From the NCBI GenBank assembly GCA_021498095.1, contig JAIZWK010000001.1:3101450-3165449 (forward strand): DNA of 64,000 nt. Reading direction: 5' to 3'. Each line of letters opens with the position of its first letter. The stretch's first letter is position 1. The position numbers were made by a program, and so were the translations under genes. The notes under the pieces were generated by a model. The model was not told the DNA's origin, did no database searches, and was given only the letters and a program-made list of their open reading frames with translations. The DNA comes from Candidatus Harpocratesius repetitus (GTDB taxonomy: Archaea > Asgardarchaeota > Lokiarchaeia > Sigyniarchaeales > Promethearchaeaceae). Positions 1 to 9,123 of the stretch are shown here, piece after piece.

Positions 1-577
1 AAACCGAATTTCCGAATAAAAAATTAGTTGGAATAATATAAATCATGCGAGAAATAGCTTGACGGAGATCATTCATTAATGCAATTTGATAAAGATCTTG
101 ATATCCTTCATTTACACCTGCAAAATATTGTAAATGACTTTGTGTTTCACGATGTTTTGAAATATACCCCAAATATAGATAGGGAGGATTAGTAATATGA
201 AAAATAGGGTATGTTTTGGGTAGATTTTTCAGTAAATCAGGGAATGATTTCAAAGAATCCCATAGTATGATATTTTTTTCAGCTATAGATTTAGGAATTC
301 CATATAGTTTTGCATTAGAAATTGCTTCTTCAATGCTTTTCTCTTGAATATCAAATAAAAATATATAATTTTTGAAAAAATTAATCCGTTTTGATTCAGG
401 AATGTGTTCTAAAATAGGAAGGATTAAATTACCAGACCCAGCGTATAAATCTACCCAAATATAATTATATAACTCAGATTGAATGGAAGGTAGGATAAAT
501 TCTCGAAAAATTCCAGAAGATGTATAATGCTGCCCGAATTTTCTTCGGTGTTTGGATTGAGATTCCATAGTTTTCAT
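1..577 (-). CDS. adenine-specific DNA methyltransferase (3' end beyond left edge)
   Basis: The frame starts at ATG 577 (a second ATG at 568 is also possible) and stays open to base 1, so about 192 N-terminal residues are visible. Residues 14-20 read FGQHYTS, typical of the opening of Eco57I/TaqI-like N6-adenine methyltransferases. Motif I (SAM binding) is DLYAGSGN at 43-50. FDIQ at 75-78 fits the acidic motif II position. The catalytic motif IV NPPY is at 130-133. The enzyme would methylate adenine in DNA. Whether it is a solitary regulator or half of a restriction-modification system depends on sequence left of the window. It lies 20 bases from the stop of cofE, on the same strand and downstream of it. 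Confidence 0.85.
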   Translation of the reverse strand, partial: MKTMESQSKHRRKFGQHYTSSGIFREFILPSIQSELYNYIWVDLYAGSGNLILPILEHIPESKRINFFKNYIFLFDIQEKSIEEAISNAKLYGIPKSIAEKNIILWDSLKSFPDLLKNLPKTYPIFHITNPPYLYLGYISKHRETQSHLQYFAGVNEGYQDLYQIALMNDLRQAISRMIYIIPTNFLFGNSV

Positions 578-597
578 CCATGAATATATTCAAGAGA

Positions 598-1371
598 TTA
601 AAAATTAAAGATTCGGCTGAAAAGATCTTCCTTTTTTGGCATAATCATGGATTGTGGGTCGATTCGCTCATTAGTAAAATTCACAGGTACATTATTTACT
701 AAAATGAAAGGGGTTTGCTCATCACACTCACCCATTAAAATATGCGCTAAATCTGTAATTTGATCGGCTATAGCACGAGTTGTCCATTCCATTTTATGCC
801 CATAAAGATCGCATCGACCACGACAATCAATAATCGGTTTAAATCCAGCGACTCCGATTGCTACACCTACGATTCCTCTTCGTAGTGGTTGAACTCTCGA
901 ATCAGATATAATGACACCGAAATCTTTCAGTTCATATTTACTTTTAATTTCTTGACATAATTCAGCAGCAACATTAAAAGGATTAGAAGGCCATAAAGAA
1001 TATTGATCTTCGTCTCCTGCATTTGATTTATCAATACCTGCATTTGCAATAAGAATACCGGATTTAAGTGTAAAAAGCATACCGGGAATACCCCCAATAA
1101 TTTCATCTGCTTCTTGAATAACCAACTCTGCAAATTTGGGATCAAGATTATATCCCTGACTTAGCTCTTCAGCCTCTAAAGAATAATTTTTCACATCAGA
1201 TAACCGAATTATTCGATTTTGACAAGTTCCTACAACAGTTTCTGCAATTACAAGTATAGATTTTTCTTTAGGAAATTGAGTATTTGCTTCAAAAGTATCA
1301 CATAATACAGTAAATAAATCTTCGCCTTGTTTAATGATGTGTGTGGTTTTAAGTCCGATTGCTGTTAACAT
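598..1371 (-). CDS. cofE: coenzyme F420-0:L-glutamate ligase CofE
   Basis: This enzyme adds gamma-linked glutamates to F420-0 using GTP, the last step in making the deazaflavin cofactor F420. The protein has about 257 residues, the usual length for archaeal CofE. Family signatures are visible: an N-terminal block ending in VIAETVVG, the metal-binding stretch AGIDKSNAGDEDQ, and ISDSR followed by PLRRGIVGVAIG and GFKPI. An in-frame TTG lies at 1377, but ATG 1371 gives the natural start (MLTAIGLK). It is followed on the same strand by the methyltransferase. A pterin-synthesis gene lies 30 bases upstream, so the pair may be a small cofactor operon. Confidence 0.93.
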   Translation of the reverse strand: MLTAIGLKTTHIIKQGEDLFTVLCDTFEANTQFPKEKSILVIAETVVGTCQNRIIRLSDVKNYSLEAEELSQGYNLDPKFAELVIQEADEIIGGIPGMLFTLKSGILIANAGIDKSNAGDEDQYSLWPSNPFNVAAELCQEIKSKYELKDFGVIISDSRVQPLRRGIVGVAIGVAGFKPIIDCRGRCDLYGHKMEWTTRAIADQITDLAHILMGECDEQTPFILVNNVPVNFTNERIDPQSMIMPKKEDLFSRIFNF

Positions 1372-1401
1372 TTTCAATTCTCTGTAATATTTTTTAAATG
1401 A

Positions 1402-2724
1402 TTAAATTATTTTTTCATCTGTCGTGATTTTATTTTTTATAATCTTAAAAATCTTTGAAAAATTAGTTTTAGGGTTTTCTGCTTGCTGAATGAGTCTTTC
1501 AATCATCATTCCTATCTGATTTAATTCCAAATCTTGATTTTTTAATTTATTGATTAATTTCTGGAACTCCAACTGTGTTCCCATTAATACAGCAGTGAAT
1601 TTTTTTTCATATTTTTGATTCTCTGTAGTGATTACATCTTTATGAATTGCCACTTCTCCATTTCGAGCCAGCATTTCTTGTTTTAATATCAAAGCTTGCG
1701 GTGCAGTTAAATTTTCAATTTGAATTAGGCGATGAATCATTTTCTGCCTCATAATTGCTGCTCCACCTTTAGATACACCAGATCTACGAAGAAAGATTTC
1801 TGCTGCTTCTTTTGTATGAAAATTTGGGAGTAATACTGCTTTCTGATCTTTTATTTGCGTTTGAATAACATTCTTTCGAATTGCTGATGCCATCTGAACT
1901 GTCTCGCGCAATTTTTTAGTAATTTGATGAGCACGAATTATATGAGCACCATTAAAAACAGCAACTGAAGTAGCAGCAAGGCTCCCATCTAATCTTTCTA
2001 TTGGATTTTTTTTCTCCAAAACTGAACCAATGAAAGATTTTCTAGATAAGCCAACTAAAATTGGAGCTTGAAGTGCTCGAAAATCTTCCAAAGAATGAAG
2101 CATTTCTAAATCATATTCAAATGTCTTTTCTGCTATCCATTTTCCTACTCCTGGATCGACAATTACTTGAGAAAGATCATAATTATCGCTAGATAATGAT
2201 TCAATTGTTGAAAATAGAGCATGCAAAATTTCACTTATACTTTTTGCATCTCCTGGTTTCTGTTGAGTTGCCATCAAACAAACAGGAAGATTGTGAGAAA
2301 CAACCATATCTTTTATTTTTGGATCGGTGTGAAATGAAGAAATATCATTAATCAAAAGAGGAATATCATATGGGGTAGCCAATTTGATAGCTAATTCAAC
2401 AATTTCAGAATACTGAGTATCAATTGAAAGAACTACGCTCTTTGGAATGTGTGGAAGGGCGATTTTTAATGCTTGTTCCACTCGAGCATACTCTTCACTA
2501 ATTGTAATGGGATCTGACCATGGAGCAGTTGATCTTGCGCCAAAATCAAGAAAAGTCGCACCATTTGCCAAATCTTCCATAATTTGAGGCAATATTGCAT
2601 CTTTTGGAATATAGGATTCTTTATAGAAACTTTCAGGGCTAAGATTTATTATTCCCATTAAATGAACTGGATACAAATCACCAATATAAACTCTATTTGA
2701 TAAATATGATTGTATTATTCCCAT
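1402..2724 (-). CDS. archaeal dihydropteroate synthase-like protein with C-terminal extension
   Basis: Residues 1 to about 290 match dihydropteroate synthase: MGIINLSPESFY (pterin-binding strand 1), FLDFGARSTAPW, LSIDTQ, INDIS, a VDPGVGKW loop, VGLSRKSFIG, and RAHQITKK near the barrel end. In archaea such proteins are linked to methanopterin or folate synthesis. The last 140 residues form an extra domain with GVSKGGAAIMRQK, KQEMLARNGEVAI and VLMGTQLEFQKLINKLK. That domain recurs in archaeal DHPS relatives; its role is not known to me. It reads toward cofE with a 30-base gap. The substrate could be a non-pABA aryl amine, as in H4MPT synthesis, which is inference. Confidence 0.85.
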   Translation of the reverse strand: MGIIQSYLSNRVYIGDLYPVHLMGIINLSPESFYKESYIPKDAILPQIMEDLANGATFLDFGARSTAPWSDPITISEEYARVEQALKIALPHIPKSVVLSIDTQYSEIVELAIKLATPYDIPLLINDISSFHTDPKIKDMVVSHNLPVCLMATQQKPGDAKSISEILHALFSTIESLSSDNYDLSQVIVDPGVGKWIAEKTFEYDLEMLHSLEDFRALQAPILVGLSRKSFIGSVLEKKNPIERLDGSLAATSVAVFNGAHIIRAHQITKKLRETVQMASAIRKNVIQTQIKDQKAVLLPNFHTKEAAEIFLRRSGVSKGGAAIMRQKMIHRLIQIENLTAPQALILKQEMLARNGEVAIHKDVITTENQKYEKKFTAVLMGTQLEFQKLINKLKNQDLELNQIGMMIERLIQQAENPKTNFSKIFKIIKNKITTDEKII

Positions 2725-2944
2725 ATGTTATAATAATATAACACATTATTTTTGGATTTAGTTTAATGATAAATATTAAAGATACGATGATCTTGAAGAA
2801 TTTTTCATTTTTCTTGCTTATACTTTGATAGAGAAGATTTTAAAGAACATAACTCTTTTTAGTTGCCAAACCTTTCTTTTATTTACAGAAGCAAAAACTG
2901 TTTCTAGTTTTGACACCAAACATTGCTTTTTGTCGAATCAATAG

Positions 2945-5131
2945 GTGAAACTTTCCGTGACTGATGTATCTCAAGAAAATACTAATGTTCAAAAGGAAAA
3001 TACCAATGTTCAAAAGGAAATTTCTAATAACAATAAAGACAATAATACCAACTTTACTCAAGAAAATAAAAACATAGAACAACTACAGCCATCCGTACAA
3101 AATAAGTATGACGCTAATAACATTGTGGTGTTGGAAGGTTTGGAAGGTGTCCGTAAACGACCAGCTATGTATATTGGAAGTACTGGAAAAAAAGGGTTTC
3201 ACCATTTAGCATTTGAAGTTATTGATAATAGTATTGATGAAGCAATTGGTGGTTATTGTTCAAAAATTACTCTTATTTTAAATCCTGATAATTCATGCAC
3301 CGTTCGAGATAATGGGCGTGGAATTCCTACAGAAATCCATCCGATAAAAAAGATACCCACTTTAGAAGTTATCTTTTCTTCACTTCATTCAGGAGGAAAA
3401 TTTGATAAAAAATCTTATGCTGTTTCGGGTGGATTACACGGGGTAGGTTTAGCAGTAGTAAATGCTTGCTCAGAATGGGTCCAAATCAAAGTCTGGCGTA
3501 AAAATAAGCGTTATGAATTAAGAGTCGGAAAAGGAAAAATCATTGAACCAACTCAAGAATTTGAAGAACCAGATTCCGAAATAGAAAGTGGAACCGAAAT
3601 TACATTTTATCCAGATAAAGAGATATTTACAAGCATCCCTCCTGATGAATTTCAATTTGATTATGAATATCTTTCATCTAGACTGCGAGATCTGGCTTTT
3701 CTTAATCCTATTGAAATTGAAATTATTGATGCTCGACCAAATTCTCCTAATCGAGAAGTATTCAAATATGAAAATGGCGTCTCTGATTTTGTAATGTATC
3801 TTAATAAAAATAAGAAAACATTACACCCAACTCCCATTCATTTATCCAAATCGAAAAATGGAGTAGTTGCAGAAATCGCATTCCAATATAATGAAAGTTA
3901 TAATGAATTAATTTATAGTTTTGTAAATAATATTAACACAGTTGAAGGGGGAACTCATTTAACTGGATTTAAAACTGCAATTACCAGAGTTTTTAATAAT
4001 TATGTAAAAGAGCATCCACGTGAGTTTAAAGATGTCGGAGAAAAGGGCTTGAAAGGTTCTGATGTTCGGGAAGGTTTAGTTGCTGTTTTAGCTGTTAGGG
4101 TTCCAGAACCACAATTTGAAGGTCAAACAAAAACAAAACTAGGTAATCCAGAAGTTAAAGGAATTGTTTCTGAATTAGTTTTTTCAGAAATTATGCATTA
4201 TTTTGACACACACCCAGTTGAAGCTAGACATATTCTGCAAAAATCAGTTTTAGCGCAAAAAGCGCGTATTGCGAGTCAAAAAGCAAGAGAATTAACACGA
4301 AGAAAATCAGCTCTTGATAGTCTACGATTACCCGGTAAATTAGCCGATTGTTCTTCAAAAAATCCCGAAGAATGCGAAATTTTTATTGTCGAAGGAGATT
4401 CTGCAGGAGGTTCAGCAAAACAAGGCAGAAATCGTGCCACTCAGGCAATTTTACCTCTGAGGGGAAAAATTCTCAATGTGGAAAAATCCAGACTAGCAAA
4501 AATTCTTGCCAATAAAGAAATCGCTGCCATGATAAAAGCAATTGGTATAGGAATTCATGATCCTTCTCTTACTCCAGAACCTGAAGATGATAATGGAGAA
4601 GGTGAAGGAAATGCAGATCACAGTGAAAATGGGGAGATTGCATTCGATTTATCTAATTTACGATATCATAAAATCATAATAATGGCAGATGCTGATGTAG
4701 ATGGACACCATATTGAAACTTTATTACTTACTTTCTTTTTCCGCTATATGCGCCCATTAATTGAAGCAGAACATGTTTATTTAGCAGTTCCTCCAATTTA
4801 CAAGATATCTTATAAAAAACACTTTGATTATCTTTATATTGAAGATGATCCAAAGAAATTAAATGAAGAATTATCTAAATTTATGAAGAAATATAATATT
4901 CCAGATCCAAATAAAATAAAAATTCAAAGATACAAAGGTCTTGGAGAAATGAATCCTGAAGAATTATGGGAAACTACCATGAATCCTGAAAAGCGCCGAC
5001 TTCATAGGGTAAAATATACAGATTTTGCCACTACAGACAATCTTTTTGCTGTATTAATGGGTGATGAAGTTGAACCTCGACGAGAATACATAATGGAACA
5101 TTATCACCAAGCCATGGATATCGATATTTAA
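2945..5131 (+). CDS. gyrB: DNA gyrase subunit B
   Basis: This is the ATPase and TOPRIM subunit of type IIA topoisomerase, which introduces negative supercoils with GyrA. The GHKL ATPase region shows EVIDNSIDEAIGGYC, DNGRGIP and GGLHGVG. The TOPRIM metal site shows EGDSAGGSAKQGRN, LPLRGKILNVEK and DADVDGHHI. The end is GyrB-like (QRYKGLGEMNPEELWETTMNP). The start is a GTG. The first 55 residues are a low-complexity Asn/Gln/Lys leader with a 7-residue tandem duplication, so the working start could lie later. An acidic insert (about residues 541-562, EPEDDNGEGEGN) interrupts the TOPRIM region. gyrA follows after 55 bases. Gyrase in archaea is generally considered bacterial in origin. Confidence 0.97.
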   Translation: MKLSVTDVSQENTNVQKENTNVQKEISNNNKDNNTNFTQENKNIEQLQPSVQNKYDANNIVVLEGLEGVRKRPAMYIGSTGKKGFHHLAFEVIDNSIDEAIGGYCSKITLILNPDNSCTVRDNGRGIPTEIHPIKKIPTLEVIFSSLHSGGKFDKKSYAVSGGLHGVGLAVVNACSEWVQIKVWRKNKRYELRVGKGKIIEPTQEFEEPDSEIESGTEITFYPDKEIFTSIPPDEFQFDYEYLSSRLRDLAFLNPIEIEIIDARPNSPNREVFKYENGVSDFVMYLNKNKKTLHPTPIHLSKSKNGVVAEIAFQYNESYNELIYSFVNNINTVEGGTHLTGFKTAITRVFNNYVKEHPREFKDVGEKGLKGSDVREGLVAVLAVRVPEPQFEGQTKTKLGNPEVKGIVSELVFSEIMHYFDTHPVEARHILQKSVLAQKARIASQKARELTRRKSALDSLRLPGKLADCSSKNPEECEIFIVEGDSAGGSAKQGRNRATQAILPLRGKILNVEKSRLAKILANKEIAAMIKAIGIGIHDPSLTPEPEDDNGEGEGNADHSENGEIAFDLSNLRYHKIIIMADADVDGHHIETLLLTFFFRYMRPLIEAEHVYLAVPPIYKISYKKHFDYLYIEDDPKKLNEELSKFMKKYNIPDPNKIKIQRYKGLGEMNPEELWETTMNPEKRRLHRVKYTDFATTDNLFAVLMGDEVEPRREYIMEHYHQAMDIDI
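2978..3019 (+). repeat. two-unit 21-bp tandem repeat in gyrB leader
   Basis: Two consecutive 21-base units differing by one base encode ENTNVQK twice in the N-terminal low-complexity tail of GyrB. The duplication keeps the frame and lies outside any conserved gyrase domain. Confidence 0.85.
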
Positions 5132-5186
5132 TCTAAATTCTATTCACAATTAATCAAAATTAACTATTATTAAGAGAGTATAAATC

Positions 5187-7694
5187 ATGCCAGATTCACT
5201 AAATCCTGATTCTCCAACACCCACTACTCCATCTCAGTCGACTACATCTTCACAAATCATAGATAGAGACTTAAAACAAGAATTAAGCAAATCCTACATT
5301 GATTACGCCATGAGTGTGATCATTGGAAGAGCAATACCTGATGTACGTGATGGTCTCAAACCAGTACAACGCCGTATTTTGTTCTCCATGGCACAGAACA
5401 ATTTCTTTTACAATCGACCACACTTCAAAAGCGCTCGTATTGTTGGGGATTGTCTTGGTAAATATCACCCACACGGCGATCAAAGTGTTTATCAAGCCAT
5501 GGTCCGTATGGCTCAAGATTTTTCTGTTAGATATCAATTAATCGATGGTCAGGGAAACTTTGGATCAGTTGATGGTGATTCAGCTGCAGCTATGCGATAT
5601 ACAGAAGCAAGGTTAGCAAAAATATCTAACGAAATTTTACAAGATATTGAGAAAAATACGGTAGATTTCCAAGATAATTTTGATGGATCTCTTCAAGAAC
5701 CTGTTTTTCTTCCTTCAAAATTACCTTTAATTTTGCTAAACGGTGCCTCAGGAATTGCAGTGGGTATGTCAACAAATATTGCACCCCATAATCTAAATGA
5801 AATCGGTCAGCTAATTTGTCATGCAATCGAACATGGTCCAGAAAATCTCACCAGTCAAGATGTTCTACAATATCTTAAAGGTCCTGATTTTCCCACAGGT
5901 GGTTTAATTATGGGAAATAAAGGATTTATAGATGCAGTTGAAACTGGTCGAGGGCAAATTATTACTAGAGCAAGGTGTGAAATTGAGGCTGATGGTGCAG
6001 GACGTAACAAGGATGCAATAATAATTACAGAAATTCCTTATATGGTAAATAAAGCTAGATTAATTGAATCAATAGCAGCATTAGTAAATAAAGGAGCAAT
6101 TCCTGAAATATCTGATATTAGAGATGAATCAGACCGCACGGGAATGCGTATTGTTATCGAATTAAAACAGAATTCAGACGCAAATGCTTGCTTAAATCGT
6201 CTTTATGTGCGCACACAATTACAAACTACTTTTGGAATAATTAATTTAATGCTTATAAATGATGGAAAGCAGCCTAAAATTCTTAATTATGTCGAGATTA
6301 TCCAAGAATTTATCCACCACCGCGAAAGGGTTATTACCAGGCGAACAGAATTTGATTTGGCGAAAGCTAAAAAACGTATGCATATTATCGAAGGTTTACT
6401 TAAAGCTATTGATAATATTGATGAAGTAATAATAATAATTAAACAAAGTTCAAATACTCCAGAAGCATCTCAAAAGCTCCAAGAAAAATTTCAATTTACA
6501 GAACTTCAAGTGCAAGAAATCTTGAAAATGCCATTAAGCCGGTTAACTAATCTGCAAACACAAAAATTAATTGATGAAAAAGAAGATCTCTTAAATAAAA
6601 TCCGTGATTATGAAGAAATTCTTTCTGATCGAACAAAACTTCATAGCATTATTAAAGATGAAACATTGACTTTAATGAAAGATTATGGTGATCCTAGAAA
6701 ATCAGAAATTCGAATGGATACAGCTGAGATTTCGATTGATAAAATGCAAACAGAACCAGAAGAAGATTGTGTAATAATAATCACACAAAATCAAAAAATA
6801 AAAAGAATGACACTCGAGAATTATCAAGCCCAAGGGAGAGGAGGAAAAGGTAAACGTGGAATGAAGATTCGCGAAGAAGATATTGTAAAGGAAATGTTTA
6901 TCGGTTCTTCACATGATACGGTTCTTCTTTTTACTCAAAAAGGAAGAGTATATTCGATTCCAGCATTTAGCATTCCAAAATCTTCACGTAATTCTCAGGG
7001 TAAAGCAATTGTGAATTATATTCAACTTCAATCGGATGAAAAAATAATAGATATCGCCAATATCCAAAAATTTGATGAAAATTCATTCTTAGTTTTCTCA
7101 ACAGCAAAAGGTTTGGTTAAAAAAACGGAACTAAAAGCGTTTGAAAAAATCCGTAAGACTGGAATCAGATGCATGTCAATATTAGAGGGTGATTCGTTAG
7201 TATGCGCGAAATATTGTCCACCTGGTAAGAATATTCTTATGGCAACGAAAAAAGGATTTGCAATTCGATTTATTGAAAATGAAATTCGATCTATGGGAAG
7301 AACAGCTCGTGGAGTCAGGGGAATGAGATTGCGCCCAGACGACGAGGTGATTGATTTTATAATTGCCGATCAAGATTCAACTGTAGTTTCAATTACCAAA
7401 GAAGGGTATGGGAAGCACAGCAGATTAGATTTGTATAGATTGACTCATCGTGGCGGGAAGGGAGTAATTAATGTAAAACTACGCAATGATACTGATGAGG
7501 TTGTAGCTGTGAAAGCCATTCCCAGTAATAAAAATTTACTTCTGGCAAGTACAAAAGGGATAATTATTCGAATTCGAACTGAAGATATTCGTGAAACGGG
7601 AAGAGCAACTCAAGGAGTCATTGTTATGAGACTTGATGAAGATGACAGTGTTTCTTCAGTAGCACTCTGCGATGCAGATGATTCAGATGAATAA
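5187..7694 (+). CDS. gyrA: DNA gyrase subunit A
   Basis: This is the DNA breakage-reunion subunit of gyrase. After a Pro/Ser/Thr-rich N-terminal tail of about 22 residues come [30 protein letters not shown] and the quinolone-pocket region [24 protein letters not shown]. The catalytic tyrosine is in [11 protein letters not shown]. The C-terminal pinwheel contains a GyrA-box-like QGRGGKG followed by KRGMKI. The classic box is QRRGGKG, so one arginine is changed, but the element that separates gyrase from topo IV is present. The protein has 835 residues with an acidic tail (DEDDSV, DADDSDE). It lies 55 bases after gyrB and is presumably cotranscribed. The ATG is preceded by a purine-rich AAGAGAG. 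Confidence 0.97.
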   Translation: MPDSLNPDSPTPTTPSQSTTSSQIIDRDLKQELSKSYIDYAMSVIIGRAIPDVRDGLKPVQRRILFSMAQNNFFYNRPHFKSARIVGDCLGKYHPHGDQSVYQAMVRMAQDFSVRYQLIDGQGNFGSVDGDSAAAMRYTEARLAKISNEILQDIEKNTVDFQDNFDGSLQEPVFLPSKLPLILLNGASGIAVGMSTNIAPHNLNEIGQLICHAIEHGPENLTSQDVLQYLKGPDFPTGGLIMGNKGFIDAVETGRGQIITRARCEIEADGAGRNKDAIIITEIPYMVNKARLIESIAALVNKGAIPEISDIRDESDRTGMRIVIELKQNSDANACLNRLYVRTQLQTTFGIINLMLINDGKQPKILNYVEIIQEFIHHRERVITRRTEFDLAKAKKRMHIIEGLLKAIDNIDEVIIIIKQSSNTPEASQKLQEKFQFTELQVQEILKMPLSRLTNLQTQKLIDEKEDLLNKIRDYEEILSDRTKLHSIIKDETLTLMKDYGDPRKSEIRMDTAEISIDKMQTEPEEDCVIIITQNQKIKRMTLENYQAQGRGGKGKRGMKIREEDIVKEMFIGSSHDTVLLFTQKGRVYSIPAFSIPKSSRNSQGKAIVNYIQLQSDEKIIDIANIQKFDENSFLVFSTAKGLVKKTELKAFEKIRKTGIRCMSILEGDSLVCAKYCPPGKNILMATKKGFAIRFIENEIRSMGRTARGVRGMRLRPDDEVIDFIIADQDSTVVSITKEGYGKHSRLDLYRLTHRGGKGVINVKLRNDTDEVVAVKAIPSNKNLLLASTKGIIIRIRTEDIRETGRATQGVIVMRLDEDDSVSSVALCDADDSDE

Positions 7695-7866
7695 TTTATT
7701 TTTCCTCAATGCTTTTTTTTAACGATACTAACTTTTCTTTCTTAAATTAATCTTTAGAATAATCTAATTCTAAGTATTCACATTAATAATGAAATTTATC
7801 AACAGAAATGATAAAAAAGCGAACAACCTAAAAAATCTAAAAAATATAAAATTATGAAAAAGATAA

Positions 7867-8979
7867 TTACTCAATTTTCCATTTTCCCGCTTGATATATA
7901 ATTTTATCATCAGCATAGATAATTGATTCTTCGCTGTGCATATCTTTTAAAATATCCCAATGGATAGTAGATTGATTTTTTCCGCCAGTTTCAGGAAAAC
8001 CCCGACCTAATGCCATATGTAAAGTTCCACCAATTTTCTCATCGAAAAGCATGTTTTTAGTAAATTTGGTTATCCCATAATTGGTACCAATGGCAAATTC
8101 TCCGAAATGATCTGCACCTGGAATCTGCAGAACGCTGTCCAATAATTCTTGACCTTTATCTGCTGTGGCTTTGACAACTTTCCCATTTTCAATCTCTAAA
8201 TAAATATTTTCAATCTCTTTCCCTTGAAAAATACCAGGGTATGTAAAGCGAATCTTCCCGTTAATGTTATCTTCTACTGGTGATGTGAAAATTTCACCGT
8301 CAGGAAGATTTTTATGCCCACATGAATTTACCCAAGTTCGTCCTGAAACATCTACAGTTAAATCAGTATCTTCTCCTACTACATGAATGGTTTTGACTTT
8401 ATTTAATTGCTCCACAATAGATGCTTGTTCTTGCTCAATCTTGCGCCATTCTTCAGCTGGATTATCCACGCTAAGTTTTAAAGCCTCAGCAACAAATTTT
8501 TCATATGAAAACAGATCCATTCCTGCTTCTTGAGCCATTGCGTCACATGGATAAGGAACAATTGTCCATTTCAATTCGCCCGCACTTTCACGTTTTTCAA
8601 AAATTTTCATCATTTCTTGCAAATCTTTACTCATTTGTGCCTTTTGTAATCTTTCAGCTGGAATTTGCTCAAGTTTGTGTGTGTTATAATCAGCAAAAAC
8701 ATTAATTAAAGCATCATATGTTTCAACTGCAGTTTTGAACATTGGACTTACAAATTGTAGTTGTTCATCTGAACCATACATTAATGTCATTTCTTGCAAT
8801 CCAGGCACAATAGCTCGAACTTCAGGATGTCCTCCAGCTTGAATAGTCTCATAAACTAAAGCACGGATCAACTCTTGGGCAACAATTGGGGCTTGAATCA
8901 AAACTTTATCACCAGATTTTACCCCAATTGCATAATTAATGGCAAGCTTTGCCACTTTGTCAAGGTTATATTCATACAT
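7867..8979 (-). CDS. M29-family metal aminopeptidase
   Basis: A cytosolic co-catalytic metallopeptidase that removes N-terminal residues (thermophilic aminopeptidase T/AmpS family). It has 370 residues, close to the usual 370-410. Visible signatures are GDKVLIQAP near residue 23, GGHPEVRA, VSGRTWVNSCGHKNLPDGEIFTSP (metal-ligand Glu region), then GADHFGEFAIGTNYGITKF, GTLHMALG and STIHWDIL. The last three hold the conserved Glu, His and Asp ligands. It is convergent with gyrA (172 bases apart) and divergent from the histidine kinase at 9124. Its upstream region holds a TTTAAACGTACGA motif 24-36 bases before the ATG. Confidence 0.92.
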   Translation of the reverse strand: MYEYNLDKVAKLAINYAIGVKSGDKVLIQAPIVAQELIRALVYETIQAGGHPEVRAIVPGLQEMTLMYGSDEQLQFVSPMFKTAVETYDALINVFADYNTHKLEQIPAERLQKAQMSKDLQEMMKIFEKRESAGELKWTIVPYPCDAMAQEAGMDLFSYEKFVAEALKLSVDNPAEEWRKIEQEQASIVEQLNKVKTIHVVGEDTDLTVDVSGRTWVNSCGHKNLPDGEIFTSPVEDNINGKIRFTYPGIFQGKEIENIYLEIENGKVVKATADKGQELLDSVLQIPGADHFGEFAIGTNYGITKFTKNMLFDEKIGGTLHMALGRGFPETGGKNQSTIHWDILKDMHSEESIIYADDKIIYQAGKWKIE

Positions 8980-9123
8980 TAAAAATCATCTAAAGCAGTT
9001 CGTCGTACGTTTAAAAGTTTTTATTATTCATTCTTTGAGAATTCAAAATATTTAGGAAGATATATACGATCATGGAACTAATTTTTTTTCAATTACAAAC
9101 AAATCAACTTTGATGTATACTTA

